From: Phycicoccus sp. Soil802
Lineage (GTDB): Bacteria; Actinomycetota; Actinomycetes; Actinomycetales; Dermatophilaceae
Length of the DNA: 64,000 nt
Reading direction: 5' to 3'
Assembly: GCF_001429605.1 (NCBI RefSeq)
Contig: NZ_LMSS01000002.1
Span: 538,618 to 602,617 of the forward strand
Below are positions 14,958-23,164 of this stretch, piece after piece. A model generated the notes under the pieces. The model was not told the DNA's origin, did no database searches, and saw only the letters and a program-made list of their open reading frames with translations. Made by a program: the position numbers and the translations under genes. Position 1 is the stretch's first letter. The number at the start of each line of letters is the position of its first letter.

Positions 14958-15092
14958 GGCGTCCTCCTTCCGGACACCGCACTGACGTGCACCGCGACCG
15001 CCGGGTTGACCTCGGCCGTGAACGTGACCGTGTCGTCACGAAAGGTCGGCTGTGTCACCGAAAAGCCCGCGCCACACGAATTGCTCCCGGGC

Positions 15093-15147
15093 CGGAACGG
15101 CACGGTGCCGTGCCCCCTCCTGCAGGGACACGGCACCGTGGTTCCGG
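15093..15147. terminator. Hairpin downstream of actP
   Basis: CACGGTGCCGTG (15101-15112) pairs exactly with 15129-15140. The stem extends outward to CCGGAAC/GTTCCGG with a 2-base bulge. It ends 19 bases from the actP stop on the minus strand. Confidence 0.6.
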
Positions 15148-15165
15148 GGTATGCCGGGTGGTGGC

Positions 15166-16800
15166 CTAGTGCGCGACCGCCTTCTCGGCGCCGTGGCCGG
15201 TCAGCGACCGCACCTCCATCTCGGCGTACTTGGCGGCGTTGAACTCCTTGCTCGTCACGGTGCCCAGCCAGCCGAGGATGAAGGCCAGCGGGATCGAGAT
15301 GATGCCGGGGTTGTCCAACGGGAACCAGTGGAAGTCGGTGCCCTGCAGCATCGACAGCGACTTGCCGGTGGCCGGGTCGACCGGCTTGCCGGAGACGACC
15401 GGGCTGAAGACGATCAACGTCAGCGCCGTGATGAGCCCGCCGTAGATGGACCACAGCGCACCGCGGGTGTTGAACCGCTTCCAGAACAACGAGTAGAGGA
15501 TCGTCGGGAGGTTCGCCGACGCCGCGATGGCGAAGGCGAGGGCGACGAGGAACGCGATGTTCTGCCCGTTGGCGAGGATGCCACCGAGGATGGCGAAGAT
15601 GCCGATCACGACCGCAGTGATGCGGGCGACCCGGACCTCGTCCTCCGGGGAGGCGGTGCCCTCCTTGATGACGGAGTTGTAGATGTCGTGCGAGAGGCTG
15701 GCGCTCGCCGTGATGGTGAGGCCGGCGACGACCGCGAGGATCGTCGCGAACGCCACCGCCGAGATGAGTCCCAGCAGCAGCTCTCCGCCGAGCTCATAGG
15801 CGAGCAGTGGTGCAGCGGAGTTGGCCTTGCCGGGGGCGGCGGCGATCACCTTGGGTCCGACGAGGGCGGCGGCGCCGTAGCCGAGGACCAGGGTGAAGAG
15901 GTAGAAGATGCCGATCAGCCAGATGGCCCACTCGACCGACTTCCGGGCCTCCTTCGACGACGGCACCGTGTAGAACCGCATCAGCACGTGCGGCAGGCCG
16001 GCGGTGCCGAGCACCAGGGCCAGCGACAGCGAGATGAAGTCGATCTTGGTGGTGCCGGTCTTGCCGTACTGCAGCCCGGGGTCGAGCACCTTCTTGCCAC
16101 CCGAGGCCTCGACGGCGTCACCGAGCAGCGAGCTGAGGTTGAGCCCGAACTTGCCGAGCACCCACAGGAACATCACGCCGGCCCCGAGGATGAGCAGGAC
16201 GGCCTTGATGATCTGCACCCAGGTGGTGCCCTTCATGCCACCGATGAGCACGTAGGTGATCATGATGACGCCGACGACGGCGATGACGACGGACTGCCCG
16301 GCCTTGTCGTCGATCCCCAGCAGCAGGGCCACCAGGCCACCGGCTCCGGCCATCTGAGCCAGCAGGTAGAAGAAGCAGACCGCGAGGGTCGAGATGGCGG
16401 CAGCCATGCGGACCGGGCGTTGCTTCAGCCGGAACGACAGGACGTCGGCCATCGTGTACTTGCCGGCGTTGCGCAGCAGCTCGGCGACCAGGAGCAGCGC
16501 CACCAGCCAGGCGACGAGGAACCCGATCGAGTAGAGGAAGCCGTCATAGCCGTTGAGCGCGATGGCTCCGGCGATGCCGAGGAAGCTGGCCGCCGAGAGG
16601 TAGTCACCGGCGATGGCGATGCCGTTCTGGCGTCCGGTGAAGGCGCGGCCACCGGCGTAGAAGTCGGCGGCGCTGCGGTTGTTGCGCGACGCCCGGATGA
16701 CGATCGCGAGCGTGATCAGGACGAAGACGCCGAAGATGCTGATGTTGAGCGCCGGGCTGCCGACCTCGGTGGCAGCGGGGGCGAGGGTGGGCAGGCTCAT
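15166..16800 (-). CDS. actP: Cation/acetate symporter (SSS family, ActP/MctC type)
   Basis: A 544-aa sodium:solute symporter with about 13 membrane helices. The ActP-like signature is clear: FYAGGRAFTGRQNGIAIAGD, YLSAASFLGIAG, AGLPHVLMRFYTVPSSKEAR and the LPTILYSLFWKRF stretch. Such transporters bring in acetate, pyruvate or propionate. The start ATG overlaps the stop of the DUF485 gene by 4 nt, the standard yjcH-actP order, and acsA is encoded nearby on the same strand. The exact substrate is not readable from sequence. Confidence 0.9.
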   Translation of the reverse strand: MSLPTLAPAATEVGSPALNISIFGVFVLITLAIVIRASRNNRSAADFYAGGRAFTGRQNGIAIAGDYLSAASFLGIAGAIALNGYDGFLYSIGFLVAWLVALLLVAELLRNAGKYTMADVLSFRLKQRPVRMAAAISTLAVCFFYLLAQMAGAGGLVALLLGIDDKAGQSVVIAVVGVIMITYVLIGGMKGTTWVQIIKAVLLILGAGVMFLWVLGKFGLNLSSLLGDAVEASGGKKVLDPGLQYGKTGTTKIDFISLSLALVLGTAGLPHVLMRFYTVPSSKEARKSVEWAIWLIGIFYLFTLVLGYGAAALVGPKVIAAAPGKANSAAPLLAYELGGELLLGLISAVAFATILAVVAGLTITASASLSHDIYNSVIKEGTASPEDEVRVARITAVVIGIFAILGGILANGQNIAFLVALAFAIAASANLPTILYSLFWKRFNTRGALWSIYGGLITALTLIVFSPVVSGKPVDPATGKSLSMLQGTDFHWFPLDNPGIISIPLAFILGWLGTVTSKEFNAAKYAEMEVRSLTGHGAEKAVAH

Positions 16801-17129
16801 CGGTGGTCCTCCCCGATCGTCGTGGCGAGTGCGGCGGCGCGCGGGTCGAACTCACGGTCGGCCCAGCGCACGTAGATGATCGTGATGACGAAGGTCGACA
16901 CGAACTGGCCGAGGCCGAGCAGGAGGCCGATGTTGATGTTGCCGAACACCTTGGTGCTCATGAAGTCCGAGGCGTAGACGGACAGCAGCACGTAGAGGAA
17001 GTACCAGGCGAGGAAGAGGCCGGTCATCGGGAAGACGAACCTGCGGAACCGGGACCTGAGGTCTGCGAAGTCCGCGGAGTCTTGGAGTGCGACGTACGGG
17101 TCGTGCTCCGTGCGAGCGTCGTTGCTCAC
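16797..17129 (-). CDS. DUF485 inner-membrane protein, symporter partner
   Basis: A 110-aa protein with two membrane segments (FPMTGLFLAWYFLYVLLSVYA and INIGLLLGLGQFVSTFVIT) and the DUF485 pattern, including VRWADREFDP at the end. DUF485 proteins are nearly always encoded just upstream of acetate-type symporters and probably help their assembly or activity. The GTG at 17129 has GGAGG at good distance; the frame remains open upstream without similarity. Its stop overlaps the actP start. Confidence 0.85.
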   Translation of the reverse strand: MSNDARTEHDPYVALQDSADFADLRSRFRRFVFPMTGLFLAWYFLYVLLSVYASDFMSTKVFGNINIGLLLGLGQFVSTFVITIIYVRWADREFDPRAAALATTIGEDHR

Positions 17130-17328
17130 GGGACACCTCCAGTGATGGCGCGGGCTTGTCCCGCGGTCGTCGCCACTGTGCTCCCGCAGCCCCCTGAGCA
17201 GCAGGTATGCCGCGTGGCCGCGCGCCGTGCGGAGGGGTGCGGTCGCCGGGTGGCCGGGTTTGCTGCGGTGAACGGTCGCCCTCGTGCGCCCAACGGCCGC
17301 GGCCGTCGTCTGGCCGCCCGCCGCAAGT

Positions 17329-17348
17329 GGTGTCACCGGTGATACCAT
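17329..17348 (+). promoter_or_regulatory. Toxin-antitoxin operator overlapping a leaderless -10 box
   Basis: GGTGTCACC directly abuts GGTGATACC (17329-17346), an 18-bp dyad with a single mismatch. The second half runs into TACCAT (17343-17348), which sits 6 bases before the antitoxin ATG. A bound antitoxin dimer pair would cover the -10 region, matching autorepression of such modules. Confidence 0.6.
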
Positions 17349-17354
17349 CGCACC

Positions 17355-17558
17355 ATGGCCATGACCCTGAGACTGAGTGAGGACGAGACGGAGGCCTTGC
17401 GCCGACGGGCCAAGGAAGAGGGTCGTTCGATGCAGGAGGTGGCCCGCGACGCCGTGTCGAGCTATCTCGAGCAGGCCAGCCGGCGACAGATCGTCGACGC
17501 GGTCCTCGACCGTGAGCTGGTCCGCTTCGCCGACGCGATCGAGCGACTCGGCCAGTGA
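17355..17558 (+). CDS. Ribbon-helix-helix antitoxin
   Basis: A 67-aa protein with an RHH start (MAMTLRLSEDETEALRRRAK, then EEGRSMQEVARDAVSSYL) that binds DNA as a dimer, and a C-terminal helix (VLDRELVRFADAIERLG) that would wrap the toxin. Its stop overlaps the GTG of the Doc-like toxin, the usual antitoxin-first order. The dyad at 17329-17346 is its likely operator. Confidence 0.82.
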   Translation: MAMTLRLSEDETEALRRRAKEEGRSMQEVARDAVSSYLEQASRRQIVDAVLDRELVRFADAIERLGQ

Positions 17559-17941
17559 TCCTGCTGACCTTTGCTGACGTCCTGCACATCGCAGAGCGCG
17601 TCCTGGGTGAGGTGCAGGTGCGTGATGCCGGTCTCCTCCAGAGCGCCGTAGCCCGCCCGGCCACGACCGTCTTCGGCGAGGACGCCTACCCGACGGTCCA
17701 CGAGAAGGCAGCGGCACTCCTCCAGTCGATCGTCAACAACCACCCTCTCGTCGACGGCAACAAGAGGCTGGGCTTCGTCTCCATGCTGGCCTTCTACGGC
17801 GCGAACGGTCTGCAGCTCCGGCTCACCAACGATGCGGCCTACGACCTCGTGATCGCGGTGGCGACGGGTGAGCTGCCCGAGATCTCCGACATCTCTCACA
17901 GGCTCGAGGAATCGGTCGAGCCCTGGTCGCAGATCCCCTAG
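17555..17941 (+). CDS. Doc-type Fic-fold toxin
   Basis: A 128-aa Doc/Fic-domain protein. The active motif is HPLVDGNKR at residues 63-71, close to Doc's HxFxDGNKR with Leu in place of Phe. Doc toxins of phage P1 phosphorylate EF-Tu and stop translation; that activity is known for the family and inferred here. Other Doc marks are the early LHIAERVL region and DAGLLQSAVARP. The GTG overlaps the antitoxin stop. The stop is one base away from the opposing symporter stop at 17943, so the module is wedged between two transporter operons. Confidence 0.86.
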   Translation: MILLTFADVLHIAERVLGEVQVRDAGLLQSAVARPATTVFGEDAYPTVHEKAAALLQSIVNNHPLVDGNKRLGFVSMLAFYGANGLQLRLTNDAAYDLVIAVATGELPEISDISHRLEESVEPWSQIP

Positions 17942-17942
17942 C

Positions 17943-19466
17943 TCAGTTGCGGTCGAGGGCGAGGTCCTCGGGCGTGTGCAGCCGGACCATGGTGCGGGCC
18001 GTGTGCCGCGGGATCCGGCCGGGCGTGGCCAGGGACACGAGGACCGCCGTGGCGAACGAGATCGGGATCGTCCACGCCGCCGGCTGGCCGAGCAGCGCCC
18101 CCGGCCACCCGGGGATCGGGCCGGCGAAGATCGTCAAGGCGACCGCGGTGGCCGCGAGGCCGCCGCCGACCACGAGCCCGGCGGCCGCGCCGACGGTGCT
18201 CAGTCCGCGCCACCACGACCCCAGCACCAGCAGCGGGCAGAACGTCGACGCGGCGACCGCGAAGGCCAGGCTCACCATCGTCGCGAGGCCGACGGGCTCG
18301 ATGAGTCTCGACGCGGCATACGGGACGATCACGGACAGCACGGTCGCGAGCCGGAAGCCTTGCGCCACGGTGAAGTCGTCACCGGTCATCCGGCCCAGCC
18401 GACGGCGCAGCAGGTCCTGGTCGATGACCCCTGCCACCGACATGGTGAGCCCGGAGGCCGTCGACAGGAAGGCGGCGAAGGCACCACCCGCGAGCACCGC
18501 CGACAGCGTCTCGCCGAGCTGGTCCGGCACCATGGCGCCGGGCAGCCTGAGCACGAGCGTGTCGGCGGTTCCGCTCGCCAGGTCGGGCAGGTAGACGCGG
18601 CCGAGCACGCCGTAGACGGGCGGGAAGAGGTAGAAGGCGCCGAGCAGGGCGACGACGGTGACGGTCGTCCGCCGGGCAGCCCTGCCGTCAGGGTTCGTGT
18701 AGAAGCGGACCAGCACGTGGGGCAGGCCCATCGTGCCGAGGCCGAGGGCGAGCAGCAGGCTGTAGGTGGCGTAGACCGGATGTCCTTGTCCCGCCAGTCC
18801 GTTCAGCGGCTCGATCCACTTGGTCTCCTGGGCGGCGGCCGGGCCCGGAGCGCCGTCGCCGACCCACGCGCCGAGCAGGACGAAGGCGGGGACGGCGATG
18901 GCGGTGAGCTTCACCCAGTACTGCACGGACTGCACCAGGGTGATCGAACGCATCCCGCCGGCGGCGACGTTCGCGACGACCACCACCGCCACGATCAGCC
19001 CACCGACCCACGTCGGCGCCCCGGTCACCGTGCCCAGGGCCAGACCCGCGCCCTGCAGCTGGGGGAGGAGGTAGAGCCACCCGATGCCGACCACGAGCAC
19101 CGAGCAGAGCCGCCGGATCACGGTGCTCTCGAGCCTCGCCTCCGCGAAGTCGGGCAGCGTGTAGGCGCCGGAGCGCCGCAGTGGCGCGGCGACCAGGACC
19201 AGCAGGACGACGTAGCCGACGGTGTAGCCCACCGGGAACCACAGCATGTCCAGGCCGTTGGTGTAGACCAGCCCCGCGATGCCGAGAAAGCTTGCGGCGG
19301 AAAGGTACTCACCGCCGATGGCGCTGGCGTTGCGGTAGGGGGTGACCGTGCGCCCGGCCACGTAGAAGTCGCTGGTCGTGCGTGACAGCCGGAGCCCGAA
19401 CGCGCCGATCGCGAGCGTCACCGTGCAGACCAGGACGATGGCGACGACGCCGTAGGCCGGGTTCAC
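17943..19466 (-). CDS. Second sodium/solute symporter (ActP-like)
   Basis: A 507-aa SSS-family transporter with about 13 helices. It shares the ActP-like blocks FYVAGRTVTPYRNASAIGGE, YLSAASFLGIAG and GLPHVLVRFYTNPDGRAARR with the symporter at 15166, but is clearly divergent from it. It is the last gene of a four-gene unit after LytS, LytTR and a DUF485-like gene, so uptake of its carboxylate substrate is probably controlled by that sensor pair. The GTG at 19466 overlaps the upstream stop (GTGA). Substrate could be acetate, pyruvate or another short acid. Confidence 0.86.
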   Translation of the reverse strand: MNPAYGVVAIVLVCTVTLAIGAFGLRLSRTTSDFYVAGRTVTPYRNASAIGGEYLSAASFLGIAGLVYTNGLDMLWFPVGYTVGYVVLLVLVAAPLRRSGAYTLPDFAEARLESTVIRRLCSVLVVGIGWLYLLPQLQGAGLALGTVTGAPTWVGGLIVAVVVVANVAAGGMRSITLVQSVQYWVKLTAIAVPAFVLLGAWVGDGAPGPAAAQETKWIEPLNGLAGQGHPVYATYSLLLALGLGTMGLPHVLVRFYTNPDGRAARRTTVTVVALLGAFYLFPPVYGVLGRVYLPDLASGTADTLVLRLPGAMVPDQLGETLSAVLAGGAFAAFLSTASGLTMSVAGVIDQDLLRRRLGRMTGDDFTVAQGFRLATVLSVIVPYAASRLIEPVGLATMVSLAFAVAASTFCPLLVLGSWWRGLSTVGAAAGLVVGGGLAATAVALTIFAGPIPGWPGALLGQPAAWTIPISFATAVLVSLATPGRIPRHTARTMVRLHTPEDLALDRN

Positions 19467-19882
19467 CGGCGACGCACCGTGTCGGAGAACTTGGCCTCGA
19501 TCCGCTCGGAGGCCCGGACGTAGACGCGCGCCACGATGATCGCGACCGGGTAGACGACCACGGCGAGCACGATCCACGGGAGCGGGAACCGCCCGATCTC
19601 CATCGTCCGCGTGGCGGGCACCAGCAGGAACAGCAGCGGCAGTCCGCCCAGACCCACGGCCCCGAAGGCGAGCACCCGCAGGGCGAGTCGCAGCTGGGCG
19701 GACATCAACCCCGCCATGTAGACCTCGCCGAGCGTGCTCTGCTCGTCGAGGTCACGGGTGAGCGGGCGCAGGTCGCGCCGGGTGGCGGCATCACGGCGGG
19801 TGCTCGTGACCCTGACCCGCGAAGGGACCGGCGGCGTGGGTTCGTGCGGCTCGCCGGGCGGGCCGGTGCCGGAGCTCACCAC
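19463..19882 (-). CDS. DUF485-like small membrane protein
   Basis: A 139-aa protein with a Pro/Arg-rich, charged first 50 residues and two membrane segments (LALRVLAFGAVGLGGLPLLFL and FPLPWIVLAVVVYPVAIIVA), ending in ARVYVRASERIEAKF. Topology, length of the membrane part and position directly before a symporter match DUF485 partners. GTG GTG at the start leaves a one-codon doubt (19882 or 19879). It lies 7 bases after the LytTR stop and overlaps the symporter GTG. Confidence 0.72.
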   Translation of the reverse strand: MVSSGTGPPGEPHEPTPPVPSRVRVTSTRRDAATRRDLRPLTRDLDEQSTLGEVYMAGLMSAQLRLALRVLAFGAVGLGGLPLLFLLVPATRTMEIGRFPLPWIVLAVVVYPVAIIVARVYVRASERIEAKFSDTVRRR

Positions 19883-19889
19883 GTCGAGC

Positions 19890-20705
19890 TCACGACGAGG
19901 TGCGCAGGGTCGCGCGCAGCAGGCGGTCGCGCAGCTCCCGGGTGTGGCGTCGGCTCACCTGGAGCTCGGTGTCGTCGAGCATGACACTGCACCGACCGTG
20001 CTCCATGCGCACCTCCCTGACGTGCGTGAGCGACACCAGCGTGCTCCGGTGGATCCGCACGAATCCCGCTGCGGCCCACCGTTCTTCGAGGGTGCTGAGC
20101 GGGATGCGGACGAGGTGGCTGCCGGTGGCCGTGTGCAGCCGTGCGTAGTCGCCCTGGGCCTGGGCGTAGCGGACCTGGCTGCGCGTGATGAACCGCGTGA
20201 CGCCGGCGAGCTCCACCGGGATCGTCTCGTCCTCGGGCTCTCCCGCCGCCTGCGGCGCGGCCCCTCCCGGCTCCACGGCGGCGACCACCCTGCGCACCGC
20301 CTCAGCGAGGCGGTCCTTGCGCACCGGCTTCATCACGTAGTCGGTGGCGTCGACGGCGAACGCGTCGACGGCGTGCTGGTCGTGGGCGGTCACGAAGACG
20401 ACCTGGGGGCGCTCCACGAAGCGGGCGATGACGCGGGCCAGCTCCATGCCGTCGAGGCCGGGCATCGAGATGTCCGAGAAGACGACGTCGATGTCGCCGC
20501 TGTCGAGCGACCGCAGGGCGTCTGCGCCGCTCGACGCCGTCACGACCTCCGCGATCCGCTCGTCCTGGCGCAGCAGCCAGCTGAGCTCCTCGAGGGCCGG
20601 CGCCTCGTCGTCCACGACGAGGGCACGCAGGGCTGCACCCGTGGAGCCGCCGGTGGCGTCCTGCGGGCGGCGGTGCTCCGGGTCGCCGGAGAGGGCGCCA
20701 GCCAT
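19890..20705 (-). CDS. LytTR-family response regulator
   Basis: A 271-aa two-component regulator. The receiver domain covers about residues 26-145: the acidic pocket at VVDDEAP, the phosphoacceptor Asp in VVFSDISMPGLDG, and Lys in YVMKPVRKDRL. A linker of about 25 residues is followed by a LytTR DNA-binding domain (YAQAQGDYARLHTATGSH, then FVRIHRSTLVSLTHV). It is encoded with a LytS-type kinase and a DUF485/symporter pair, resembling carboxylate-sensing LytSR or BtsSR systems. Only 10 bases separate it from the kinase gene. Confidence 0.92.
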   Translation of the reverse strand: MAGALSGDPEHRRPQDATGGSTGAALRALVVDDEAPALEELSWLLRQDERIAEVVTASSGADALRSLDSGDIDVVFSDISMPGLDGMELARVIARFVERPQVVFVTAHDQHAVDAFAVDATDYVMKPVRKDRLAEAVRRVVAAVEPGGAAPQAAGEPEDETIPVELAGVTRFITRSQVRYAQAQGDYARLHTATGSHLVRIPLSTLEERWAAAGFVRIHRSTLVSLTHVREVRMEHGRCSVMLDDTELQVSRRHTRELRDRLLRATLRTSS

Positions 20706-20715
20706 GGGGGAGAGA

Positions 20716-21918
20716 CTACGTCGTCGCGTGGACGCCGGGGGCGTACTTGGGCACCCGGAAAGTCACCCTGGTGCCCGCCCCGGGAGCGGTCTCGACGACC
20801 AGCCCGAAGTCGTCGCCGTAGACCTGGCGGAGCCGGGCGTCGACATTGCCGAGGCCGACGTTGTCGCCGTCGGCATGGCCGTCGAGGATGGTGCGGATCG
20901 CGGCGGGGTCCGACCCGACCCCGTCGTCCTCGACCGTGATCACGGCTTCGGCCCCTTCGTCGCTGGCGGTGATGCTCACGTGGCCACCGCCCTCCTTGGT
21001 CGCCAGCCCGTGCCGGACGGCGTTCTCGACCAGGGGCTGGATGGCCAGGTAGGGGACCGTGACCGGCAGGACCTCCGGCGCGATGAGGAGAGAGATCTGC
21101 AGCCGGTCGCCGAACCGCGCCTGCTCGAGCACGAGGTAGCGCTCGACGTTGCGGAGCTCCTCGGCCAAGGTCGTGAAGACCCCGCCGCGGCGCAGCGCGT
21201 AGCGGGTGAAGTCCGCGAACTCCAGGAGCAGGTCGCGGGCCCGGTCGGGGTCGGTGCGCACGAACGAGGCGATGGCGGCCAGGGAGTTGTAGATGAAGTG
21301 CGGGCTGATCTGCGCGCGCAGGGCGCGCAGCTCGGCCTCCATCGTGCGGGTGCGCTGGTGGCCGAGGTCGGCGAGCTCGGCCTGGGTGGCCATCCACCCC
21401 GCGACCTCCTCCGTCGCGCGGGCGAGCCCCGCCGAGGCGTTGGGACCGTATGCCGCGAGCGCCGCGACCACGCGGTCATCGGTCACCACCGGGGCGATCA
21501 CCACCGAGCGGACCGGGCAGTCGGGGTCCGGGCACTGGACCTGACCAGCGCGCAGGACGATCGTCCGCCCCGTGCGCAGCACCTCCTGGGCGTGCCCGGG
21601 GGCATCCGCCGCGTGGTGGTCGGCCGCGCCGTCCCAGGCGAGCAGCCCGCCCCCGTCGCAGATCGCCACCGCCGACGAGCCGAGCAGCTCGCGCAGGTGC
21701 TTGGCGGCCCGGGCCGTGCCGTCCTCGGTCAGCCCGTCCTGGAGGTGCCGGGCCGCGAGCGACGCGGTGTGGAGCGTGGCGTGCGTGGCCTGGTCGACCT
21801 CGGAGACGAAGCCTCGCGAGGCGCTGCGACCGTGCCGGACCAGCCGGACGAGGGCATAGAGGAGTCCCAGGGACCCCGCGACCAGGATCGCGGTGGGGAG
21901 GTGGAAGCTGCCCGACAC
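20716..21918 (-). CDS. LytS-type sensor histidine kinase
   Basis: A 400-aa kinase with one N-terminal membrane segment (FHLPTAILVAGSLGLLYALV), a GAF-like sensing region including CPDPDCPVRSVVIAPV (two close Cys that might sense redox or metal), the His_kinase motif ISPHFIYNSLAAIASF with the phosphoaccepting His, and an HATPase domain (LVENAVRHGL, VEDDGVG, GLGNVDARL). It is shorter than LytS proteins with a full 5TM domain, so sensing may be cytosolic. The GTG at 21918 follows a minus-strand TAGAGT box by 7 bases; the same frame continues far upstream but lacks similarity there. Confidence 0.88.
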   Translation of the reverse strand: MSGSFHLPTAILVAGSLGLLYALVRLVRHGRSASRGFVSEVDQATHATLHTASLAARHLQDGLTEDGTARAAKHLRELLGSSAVAICDGGGLLAWDGAADHHAADAPGHAQEVLRTGRTIVLRAGQVQCPDPDCPVRSVVIAPVVTDDRVVAALAAYGPNASAGLARATEEVAGWMATQAELADLGHQRTRTMEAELRALRAQISPHFIYNSLAAIASFVRTDPDRARDLLLEFADFTRYALRRGGVFTTLAEELRNVERYLVLEQARFGDRLQISLLIAPEVLPVTVPYLAIQPLVENAVRHGLATKEGGGHVSITASDEGAEAVITVEDDGVGSDPAAIRTILDGHADGDNVGLGNVDARLRQVYGDDFGLVVETAPGAGTRVTFRVPKYAPGVHATT

Positions 21919-21925
21919 AGGGCGA

Positions 21926-21935
21926 ACTCTAGGCT
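21926..21935. promoter_or_regulatory. Overlapping divergent -10 boxes
   Basis: On the minus strand TAGAGT (21931 to 21926) is 7 bases before the kinase GTG. On the plus strand TAGGCT (21930-21935) is 7 bases before the Fic-fold gene's GTG. The two hexamers share their TA, so RNA polymerase cannot open both at once. Confidence 0.6.
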
Positions 21936-21942
21936 GCACTGC

Positions 21943-22785
21943 GTGGTCGACGTCATCGCTTCGCTGAGCGCCCTTGCCGAGCTGCCGGGCGTGCCCGAGC
22001 GGATCGCCGCCGCCCGCGATGCGTGCGAGCAGCTGCGCTGGCACGAGGCGTTGCGCCGCCGCATCCCCGAGGCGTCCGCGGAGTCCCGGGTGCGGGGTGC
22101 GCAGGCGAGCGCCGCCCTCGAGGGGGCGACGGTCCCCCTCGACCTGGTCCGCGACGTGATGCGCGGGGCTGCCGAGTGGCCCTTGCAACCCGACCCGGTC
22201 GAGCTCGTCGCGCGGGGAGCCGTCACGGCCACGGCCGAGAGCGAGCACGTCAGGGGTCTCGTGACGAAGGCTCCCCTGCAGGCGCTGGCGCGGCTGCACG
22301 TGGCCGCCGCCGCCGAGCTGCTGCCGGCCGAGCAGGTCGGGCGACCCAGGGTGGCCGGCGAGACCAGCGCCGAGTTCCGCGACCTCGGCGAGGCCCCGGT
22401 GTCGGACGCCCTGCGCGAGCGGCTCGACCTCCTGGTCACCGTGATGACCGCGGGCTCTGCCGTGCCCGGCCTCGTCGTGGCTGCCGTGGCGCACGCCGAG
22501 ATCGCGACGGCCCGGCCCTTCGTGCGGGCCAACGGGGTGGTCGCGCGAGCTGTCGAGCGGGCCCTGGTGCAGGCCATCGGGCTCGACCCGACGGGGGTCG
22601 TGGTGACCGAGGCCGGGCACGCCACCCAGGGTGGGCCGGCCTACCTCGGCGCGCTCGCGGCATACGGGACGGGCACGCCCGAAGGGCTGGGGCTCTGGAT
22701 CGGGCACTGTGCCGACGCGGTGGTCGCGGGCGCGGCGCAGGGGGTCCAGATCTGCGACGCGGTGCGTGCCGGCCGGCTCACCTGA
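21943..22785 (+). CDS. Fic-fold protein with altered active motif
   Basis: A 280-aa protein resembling actinobacterial Fic-related proteins encoded beside tad loci. An N-terminal half resembles the Fic N domain (SRVRGAQASAALEGATVPLD, like the SxAIEG-type inhibitory region). The Fic core reads ARPFVRANGVVAR, where the catalytic His of HPFxxGNGR is replaced by Arg and the first Gly by Ala. AMP transfer by the normal mechanism is therefore unlikely; a regulatory or pseudo-enzyme role is possible. The GTG at 21943 is probably leaderless. It sits directly upstream of the 6C RNA and the ssd-tad genes. Confidence 0.72.
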   Translation: MVDVIASLSALAELPGVPERIAAARDACEQLRWHEALRRRIPEASAESRVRGAQASAALEGATVPLDLVRDVMRGAAEWPLQPDPVELVARGAVTATAESEHVRGLVTKAPLQALARLHVAAAAELLPAEQVGRPRVAGETSAEFRDLGEAPVSDALRERLDLLVTVMTAGSAVPGLVVAAVAHAEIATARPFVRANGVVARAVERALVQAIGLDPTGVVVTEAGHATQGGPAYLGALAAYGTGTPEGLGLWIGHCADAVVAGAAQGVQICDAVRAGRLT

Positions 22786-23029
22786 CCCAATCTCCTCCAG
22801 GTGTCGAGGGAAACGCCGGACGCCCACCTGCGGCTCAAAGTCAAGGGTTTCCTTTGCTCCCGAGCGGGGGTAGACATGGGGGCAAGTCGACGTACGAGAG
22901 TCCGACGGCCACCGTGACCCCATCGGGCACCCACGCGCGGGCAGTCCACTGGTGGACCGATCGTGACGGGCTTGTCCCGGTGCGACAACTACAGAATGCA
23001 CGCCTGGTAACCCGTGGCGGATCACGGCC

Positions 23030-23058
23030 GATGGCACCCCGCAACGCGGGGTGCCATC
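23030..23058. repeat. 13-bp stem, triloop hairpin upstream of the 6C RNA
   Basis: GATGGCACCCCGC and GCGGGGTGCCATC close on a 3-base AAC loop. It stands about 245 bases after the Fic-fold stop and about 110 before the 6C RNA. No T-run follows. The bases between 22786 and 23029 hold no gene I can support, only a short palindrome GTCCACTGGTGGAC (22946-22959). Confidence 0.6.
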
Positions 23059-23164
23059 CCCCTGCGGCGGCGGTTTGTCCGGAATGGACGGCCATGTCCG
23101 CGGAAATACTCGAATCTCGTGGGCAAAACGCGTCACGAACGAGTTGCGGTTGAACACTTAATGG

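Noticed and set aside
15052-16875. A 607-codon plus-strand frame opposite actP
   Set aside because: Composition is Gly/Asp/Arg/Gln-rich without hydrophobic cores, as expected for antisense of a membrane protein gene; actP is clear.
17129-17355. Sign of a mobile element or attachment site next to the toxin-antitoxin pair
   Set aside because: No integrase, transposase, tRNA or direct repeat is visible; only the operator dyad is found.
20716-23157. LytS kinase fused to a long N-terminal extension of about 410 residues
   Set aside because: The extension is antisense to the Fic-fold gene and has no domain; a leaderless GTG at 21918 with TAGAGT fits.
22786-23160. Possible riboswitch (such as c-di-AMP type) upstream of ssd
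   Set aside because: The stretch has hairpins but I cannot match any riboswitch consensus, and a 6C RNA with its own terminator lies between it and ssd.
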